From Pseudeuparius sepicola (lineage: Eukaryota; Arthropoda; Insecta; Coleoptera; Anthribidae): a stretch of DNA of 64,000 bases. The notes below the pieces were generated by a model. It saw only the letters and a program-made list of their open reading frames with translations. It was not told the origin of the DNA and searched no databases. A program made the position numbers and the translations under genes. The stretch spans positions 65,865,949-65,929,948 of the forward strand of contig OY987298.1 in the NCBI GenBank assembly GCA_963920635.1, given 5' to 3'. Positions 58,929 through 64,000 of this stretch are shown in pieces; position 1 is the stretch's first letter, and each line of letters starts with the position of its first letter.

Positions 58929-60327
58929 TACAGGGTGAGTTTTTTTCGATTCCCACTATAGGGATCTCGGAAACTAGCAGAACTACAACAAAGGTTAAAT
59001 GGGGAAAGAATTGCAGTTTTGAATGCTCAATCTAATGCCCCTTTTGGATTTTTAAAAAAGTTCATGGCTTATTAGATATTTTGAAAATAGTGATTTTTTT
59101 GCTATTTCATCAGATCTCTGTAGCTCCGTTATTTCTGATTATACAGAAAAACCGTAGAGACAAAAATTGTAGATATGTAATCCAATTTTTTATGTTGTTT
59201 GTGATTTTTGAGATATGACATAGACTTGTGTTTTTTTAAATGTAAATCATAGTTGGCTGTGGCCTTATCAAATCGGCCATTTTCTGAGCTTTTCAAAAAT
59301 ATAATACTCGGCATAGTTATTATAAAAAATAAAATAGCCATGGCTATTTTTCTGATTTTTTTCTTAATTTTCACATAGTCAGCCATAGAATATTTTCATA
59401 ATTACGTTCTATTTTATAAGACATACTTCAAACTTTCAAATATTTTATTTTTAGCTGGTAACAAAATGTAACAGAATAAAACAAAAATTATGATGGAGCT
59501 CCATCACATAATTATCTGCCCCTAAGAAATTACCTAGATCAGCTATATCCAAATAGTTTGATAGGGAGAAATATACCTATTTCCTGGCAGCCCAGATCTC
59601 CCAATTTGTCTGTTTTGGATTTCCTTTTGTGGGGAATAGTACAAAATAAAGTAAGAGACAATTGTTGAATTAAGAGCAGCTGTTTTAGAAGCAATTGCCA
59701 GTATCGACAGGCGCTCTCTAAGAAAGGCGACAAATTCAGTTTTAAAAAGATGCAATATTTGCGTAAAGAATAATGATAGATTGTTTGTACACCTTTTTTA
59801 TTTTAAAAGGTGACCTTTTAAAATAATAATAATTTGAATTTGAGTTTTTTAATTTTTGTTTTATTTTGTTACATTTTGATACCAGCTAAAAACAAAATAT
59901 TAGGAAGTTTGAAGAATGTCTAATTATAAAATAGAATGTAATTATGAAAATATTCCATGGCTGACTATGTGAAAATTTTGAAAAAATCAGAAAATTAGCC
60001 ATAGCTCTTTCATTTTTTATAATAACTATGTCGAGTATTACATCCTTGGAAAGCTCAAAAAATGGCCGATTTTAAAAATTATCTACAATTTTTGCCTCTA
60101 CATTTTTTCTGTATAATTAGAAATAACGGAGCTATACAGGGATCTGATGAAATTGCAAAAAATCACTCTCTTCAAAATATCTAGTGAGCCATTAACTTTT
60201 TTAAAAATCCAGAAGGGGTATTAGATTGAGCATTCAAAAACTGCAATTCTTTCCCCATTTAACCTTTGTTCTAACTCTGCTAGTTTCCGAGATCCCCATA
60301 GTGGGCATCGAAAAAACTCACCCTGTA
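58929..60327. mobile_element. Long-TIR Tc1/mariner-type element, family F (C-terminal transposase relic in loop)
   Basis: TACAGGGTGAGTTTTTTTCG and its mirror bound 1399 bp. Arms of about 530 bp pair closely and match the arms of 10151-11742. The central 250 bp holds part of a transposase. It is nested in the 56974-61527 element, which is itself nested in a LINE. Confidence 0.87.
59493..59760 (+). pseudogene. Transposase catalytic-domain relic in family F loop
   Basis: Open for about 58 codons from 59493: DGAPSHNYLPLRNYLDQLYP, then LIGRNIPISWQPRSPNLSVL and DFLLWGIVQNKVRDNC, followed by a stop. This is the second catalytic aspartate through the third (41 residues between them) and the FLLWG motif of the same superfamily as the transposase at 30210. 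Weak coding resemblance continues to about 59760. Everything upstream of the second aspartate is deleted. Confidence 0.82.
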
Positions 60328-60820
60328 TACCTACATTCGTCGATGGAAATCAACGCTATATTTCACAACATAACTACTATTTTGCAAATCTTGGAAATTT
60401 CTCAGGAGGTATTGGTAGAGGTATTGTTTATCCTGTGGTAAAGGTAAAACTATCTTGGACAGTTTTAAAATTTTCTAGCATGTCAGCTGAGTTTTTTTAG
60501 TGCTATAAACGGTGGCCTTTTTCCAAATTCTAATAAACTGAAAGCAGTCAGTTTTGCCCACAAACGTCATTAAGAATTTTTTCGGTAACTCTTAAAACAA
60601 GGCGGTTTTTACAAAGGTTTTTCAAAATTATCTCGGAAAGTATAGGCTGTAATTCTCGAATATGCTTTTGCATAAAGTTAGACCATCAAAAAAGCAATCT
60701 TTTCTTTCAAAGAAAGTTGTCCGAAACCGAAAAATGCATATTTATCAAGATATTCTTGGCTGGCTCCCCTTTAATAGACATCCTGTATAGGTCTGTGATC
60801 TTATCCTCGTTAAAAGCCTC

Positions 60821-60850
60821 GTCGATGGAGGAAGGAATCCTCAATCAACG
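60821..60850 (+). repeat. 30-bp quasi-palindrome, copy 4 of 4
   Basis: GTCGATGGAGGAAGGAATCC followed by TCAATCAACG, the best-preserved copy. It lies about 680 bp from the right end of the 56974-61527 element. Confidence 0.7.
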
Positions 60851-61534
60851 AAAGCGTGCACAAGCAAATTTTTCTTGAGGAATATTTCAGTTTATTATTT
60901 AAAATGTTTTCAAGGTATAGCTGGTATATAATTGTAAATATCTGAATAAACTTTATTATAATTATTGTTTCCGTAATTATTTTCAACACCTAAAATTCAT
61001 TTGTAATATAATCACAGAAATTCGTAGTATATTTTCTGTGATATAATGCGTCGACCTAGAATATAACGACCTTGGGAGGCATGGTTGTTCGGTGGCCGCT
61101 GTGGTGGCCGGCTGACCGGTGATGACTCAGCGATCGATACAAAAACTATAGAAAAAATCGTTTTCAACCGTTTTTATTACTCTGGTCGGCTGTGCCAACA
61201 GTAAACAAACCGGCTGAGGGCTCCAGTGACGTTACTGCCGATCGATAAGTCTGCGAATATACACCGTATGGGATCTGCGTAGCGTGACAGGTTTCTAAAC
61301 GAGATCGAGTAAGAAGCGCTAAGGTTTTTGATTTTGATAATAGGTGGTGCCTTGTGAATCCGATCATAGATCTCCGTTAGTTTTAGATTTTGATAATAGG
61401 TGGCGCCTTGTGAATCAAATCTCCGTTAGTTTTAGATTTGGACCTTAGAGGCCGATACAAGCAACTAAATCTATTAATATATAGAAATTCCGCCATAAGC
61501 AAAAGCTAACTAGTCTCATAAACAAGGGTATTAG

Positions 61535-62329
61535 TAATAACGGGAGATAGCTGAACGATTTAACATTTTTTATATTCATAGCATTAATGAAATTGTAGAT
61601 ACAATTCCCAGTGTAAATAAAGATTTTCCTATTCATGCTGACAATACTTCTAAAAAATTTGATAAATTTTTACTTTTAAATTTGGTGCAATTAAATAAAA
61701 TGATTAGAAGTTTTAAAAACAAAAGTAGCCCAGATGAAATAAGTATTAAACTTCTGAAAGATAATTTTGGTAGTATTTGTGAACCTTTGTTGGATTTAGT
61801 AAATAAAATTGTATTTTAGATCAAGGTGTTGTGCCTGATCAATTAAAAGTTTCTACAATAGTCCCTGTTAGAAAAATTAAAAATACTGTTTTTGCAGAAA
61901 ACTTTCGTCCAATAAACATGTTGGCAGCAATTGAAAAAATATTGGAACACAGTGTATATTTACAATTTTTGGATCTTATTGAAGGATCTGTAATTTTTAC
62001 AAAATTTCAATCAGGTTTTCGAAAAAATGTGGTTGTGAGGGAGCAATTCAGTATGTCTTGAATGAGTGAAAGATGTGTGTGGATGATGGTCAAATTGTTG
62101 GAGTAATTTTTATAGATTTAAAGAGAGCATTTGAAACTATATTGAGAGAAAAAAGTTATTATATAAATTACAGTGTTATGGGGTGAGTGGCACAGTTCTT
62201 ACCTGGTTTAAAAGTTATTTGATGATAAGAAAACAAGTTGTTAACTGTTCAGGGAATGTATCAAGTGAAAAATTGATTAATGTTGGTGTACCCCAGGGTA
62301 GTATTTTAGGCCCTTTATTATTTATTGTA
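61535..62329 (+). pseudogene. LINE ORF2 reverse transcriptase part
   Basis: Frameshifted continuation of the 55880-56966 LINE: REIAERFNIFYIHSINEIV, then VQLNKMIRSFKNKSSPDEIS, VPDQLKVSTIVPV, AENFRPINMLAAIEKILE, KFQSGFRKN, VGVIFIDLKRAFETI (first catalytic Asp), GVSGTVLTWFKSYL and NVGVPQGSILGPLLFIVY. These are the classic RT blocks of Jockey-group LINEs. The frame is broken at about 61819, 62040 and 62145, and by a foldback at 62330. Confidence 0.88.
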
Positions 62330-63504
62330 TACAGGGTGTTCCTTAATAACATGCTAATACTTAAGGGGGTTATTCTTGGGCCCATTTTAAGAAAAAAACT
62401 TCATATGAACGTAAGTCGTAAACGTCCTAACTTTTGAGATACAGGGCGTTAAAGTTAATTTTTTTAAATTGAATTTTGGCTACATCTCCCGAAATAATCA
62501 AGTTGCTGAACTGAAATTTGGCACTGCTATGTTTTTGGGGATGGAGAATAAGCTGAAAATGTCAATTTCACCGTATCTCACAGAGGGCGCCACTTGCGCT
62601 GGTTTTGGATCACGCTTTTACGCGTAACTTTTTTGAGGTTATCTTTTTGGTCCTGCAGGTCCATCATTTTAGTGCCTCTTTTCATTCTGCAAGAAAAAGG
62701 TACTCTTGTTTCATAACGATTAAATCAACCGTTTGCGTTGAAATTACCAAAACGTGCCCCAAAACACCTGTTGATTCCAATATTCGAAACATAAAATTAT
62801 CACCTACTGCTTTCAAATGTTACAGATCAACTGTACATTCAAAATGATGAAAAAAATGCCAAATGGGCATTGGTCAAAACATCATTGATTTTCTTGAAAT
62901 AGAGTGTCCAAATTTTGTCAAATTCAATCCTTTCCATTTTGAAAGTGAATAATTTTTGGTACGTTGTTCATAGGGATTTTTTTCTCAGTTTAAATGGTAC
63001 AGTTGATCTGTAACACTTGAAGGTGGTAGGTAAAAATTTTATGTTTCGTATATTGAAGTCAACAGGTGTTTTGGAGAACGTTTTGGCAATTTCAAAGCAA
63101 ACGGTTGATTTAATCGTTATGAAACAAGAGTACCTTTTTATTGCAGAATGAAAAGATGCACTAAAATGACGGACCTGCAGGACCAAAAAGATAACCTCAA
63201 AAAAGTTACGCGTAAAAGCGTGATCAAAAAACAGCGCAAGTGGCGCCCTCAGTGAGATACGGTGAAATTTCACATTTTCAGCTTATTCTCCATCCCCAAA
63301 AACGTAGCAGTGCCAAATTTCAGTTCAGCAGCTTGATTATTTCGGGAGATGTAGCCAAAATTCAATTAAAAAAAATGCACTTTAACGCCCTGTATCTCAA
63401 AAGTTAGGACGTTTACGACATACGTTCATATGAAGTTTTTTTCTTAAAATGGGCCCAAGAATAACCCCCTTAAGTATTAGCATGTTATTAAGGAACACCC
63501 TGTA
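62330..63504. mobile_element. 1.2-kb Tc1/mariner-type foldback in the LINE, family C
   Basis: TACAGGGTGTTCCTTAATAA and its mirror bound it. Arms of about 520 bp pair closely. The inner motif TACAGGGCGTTAAAG is exactly 110 bp from each end (62440 and 63394). A GAAATTTGGCACTGC module follows. The loop (about 62860-62980) has no transposase. TATTGTA is repeated just outside both ends. Confidence 0.92.
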
Positions 63505-63686
63505 TATTGTATAATAGCATCCCCCAAGACATAAAGAACTCTAGTACAATTGCCGGGTTTAAAACTAGGTATATGAAACATATACAAGAATCGAGACATA
63601 TAGGTATGTAGTCATTCTTAGTCTATACGTACATATTGTTTATATAATAGCTGAGACATTGTAAATGCATATAAGTAGTTACATCT
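63505..63686 (+). pseudogene. LINE 3'-end fragment between the foldback and the YADD block
   Basis: Encodes NSIPQDIKNSSTIAGFKTRY and MKHIQESRHIG before a stop. This is the sequence normally found at the very C-terminus of such LINE polymerases, not between the VPQG and YADD blocks. It may be a short 5'-truncated LINE inserted in the older LINE. Confidence 0.55.
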
Positions 63687-64000
63687 ATATATTATGCTGA
63701 TGATACTTTGTTGTATTTAGAAGAAAAAAATTACTGTGTATTAACTGAAAAAATGAATTATGATTTAAAAAATGTAAGTGACTGGATGAAATTAAGTAAA
63801 CTAAAAATAAATTATGATAAAACTAAATGTATGGCAATTGGCAGTAATAAGTTAAAGAATGACTTTATACTGTACGAGTTCCTTATCGATGGACATTCTG
63901 TTGAAAGAGTTACTAAATTTAAATATTTAGGTGTAATTATAAATGATACTTTAAAATTTGGAGATTATATTGATTATGTATGCAGAAAAATATCAAACAA
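63687..64000 (+). pseudogene. LINE reverse transcriptase from the YADD box onward (runs off the edge)
   Basis: Encodes YYADDTLLYLEEKNYCVLTE, then VSDWMKLSKLKINYDKTKCM and VTKFKYLGVIINDTLKFGD, the catalytic box and the thumb region that follow VPQGSILGP in Jockey-type LINEs. The frame is open for the whole 314 bp and continues past the window. Confidence 0.85.

Larger units (their letters stand above)
56974..61527. mobile_element. 4.55-kb TIR element inserted in the LINE (P- or hAT-like)
   Basis: Inverted ends of about 55 bp (CCTTGTTTATG, then CTAGTTAGCTTTTGCTTACG and GGCGGAATTTCTATA). GTATTAG is duplicated at 56967-56973 and 61528-61534; extended to 8 bp there is one mismatch. The LINE reading continues across the site when the insert is removed. 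It contains a THAP-like protein fragment (57566), four copies of a 30-bp quasi-palindrome, and a nested foldback (58929-60327). A GC-rich stretch at 57110-57340 may be its promoter region. THAP plus a roughly 8-bp TSD favours the P superfamily, without proof. Confidence 0.78.

Noticed and set aside
44000..64000. CHY and CTCHY zinc-finger exons of RCHY1
   Set aside because: Looked for Cys/His-rich minus-strand exons ending in a phase-0 His-Lys donor and found none; they are probably beyond the window.

Overview
The window looks like AT-rich nuclear DNA from an animal, most likely an insect with a large, transposon-filled genome (a beetle would fit, but I cannot prove the order). The reasons are: a split host gene with long introns, a Penelope-like retroelement, Jockey-type LINE fragments, and dozens of Tc1/mariner-type foldback elements whose ends read TACAGGGTG. 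There are no bacterial-style genes, rRNA, tRNA or CRISPR arrays. Most short open frames are noise inside repeats.

Host gene. The only host gene I can place with confidence lies on the minus strand. It is the 3' part of the RING and CHY zinc-finger E3 ubiquitin ligase gene (RCHY1/Pirh2). Three exons are visible: the RING exon (43568-43846), a zinc-ribbon exon (37643-37730) and a terminal exon (23745-24007). Splice sites and codon phases agree across all three. The CHY zinc-finger exons were not found and should lie upstream, probably beyond the right edge. The region to the right of 23745 is therefore mainly RCHY1 intron filled with mobile DNA.

Layout. 1-6.6 kb: old sequence with a decayed Tc1/mariner transposase (3655-4590) and MITE-like pieces. 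6.6-12.3 kb: a 5.7-kb foldback with up to four levels of nested elements. 12.5-15.6 kb: another nest of palindromes. 15.6-23.7 kb: mostly uncharacterised, with elements at 19.2-20.7 and 21.6-23.0 kb. 25.0-28.5 kb: a TTAA-flanked element. 29.6-32.0 kb: a nearly pristine, probably autonomous Tc1/mariner-type element with about 520-bp inverted repeats and an intact 365-residue transposase. 32.6-37.5 kb: several foldbacks and MITEs. 37.8-43.5 kb: a 9-10-bp-TSD MITE, a Tc1 remnant, a piggyBac-like MITE and another inverted-repeat element around the RCHY1 exons. 44.0-46.9 kb: a rearranged transposase element split by a foldback. 49.1-51.3 kb: a Penelope-like element with an open reading frame. 52.1-54.7 kb: an 8-bp-TSD hAT-like element. 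54.9-64.0 kb: a Jockey-type LINE broken by a 4.55-kb TIR element (itself holding a Tc1-type foldback) and by another foldback.

Main new observations. (1) Five Tc1/mariner-type loci with different outer ends carry a second copy of the terminal motif at a fixed offset of 110 bp, an IR/DR-like design. (2) A 2.95-kb element carries a subterminal GATTT array in almost exact 10-bp register over 160 bp. (3) Two foldbacks of one family keep complementary parts of a transposase. (4) Some foldbacks sit close to the centres of older palindromes, or carry inverted pieces of transposase coding sequence, which suggests how these long inverted repeats form.
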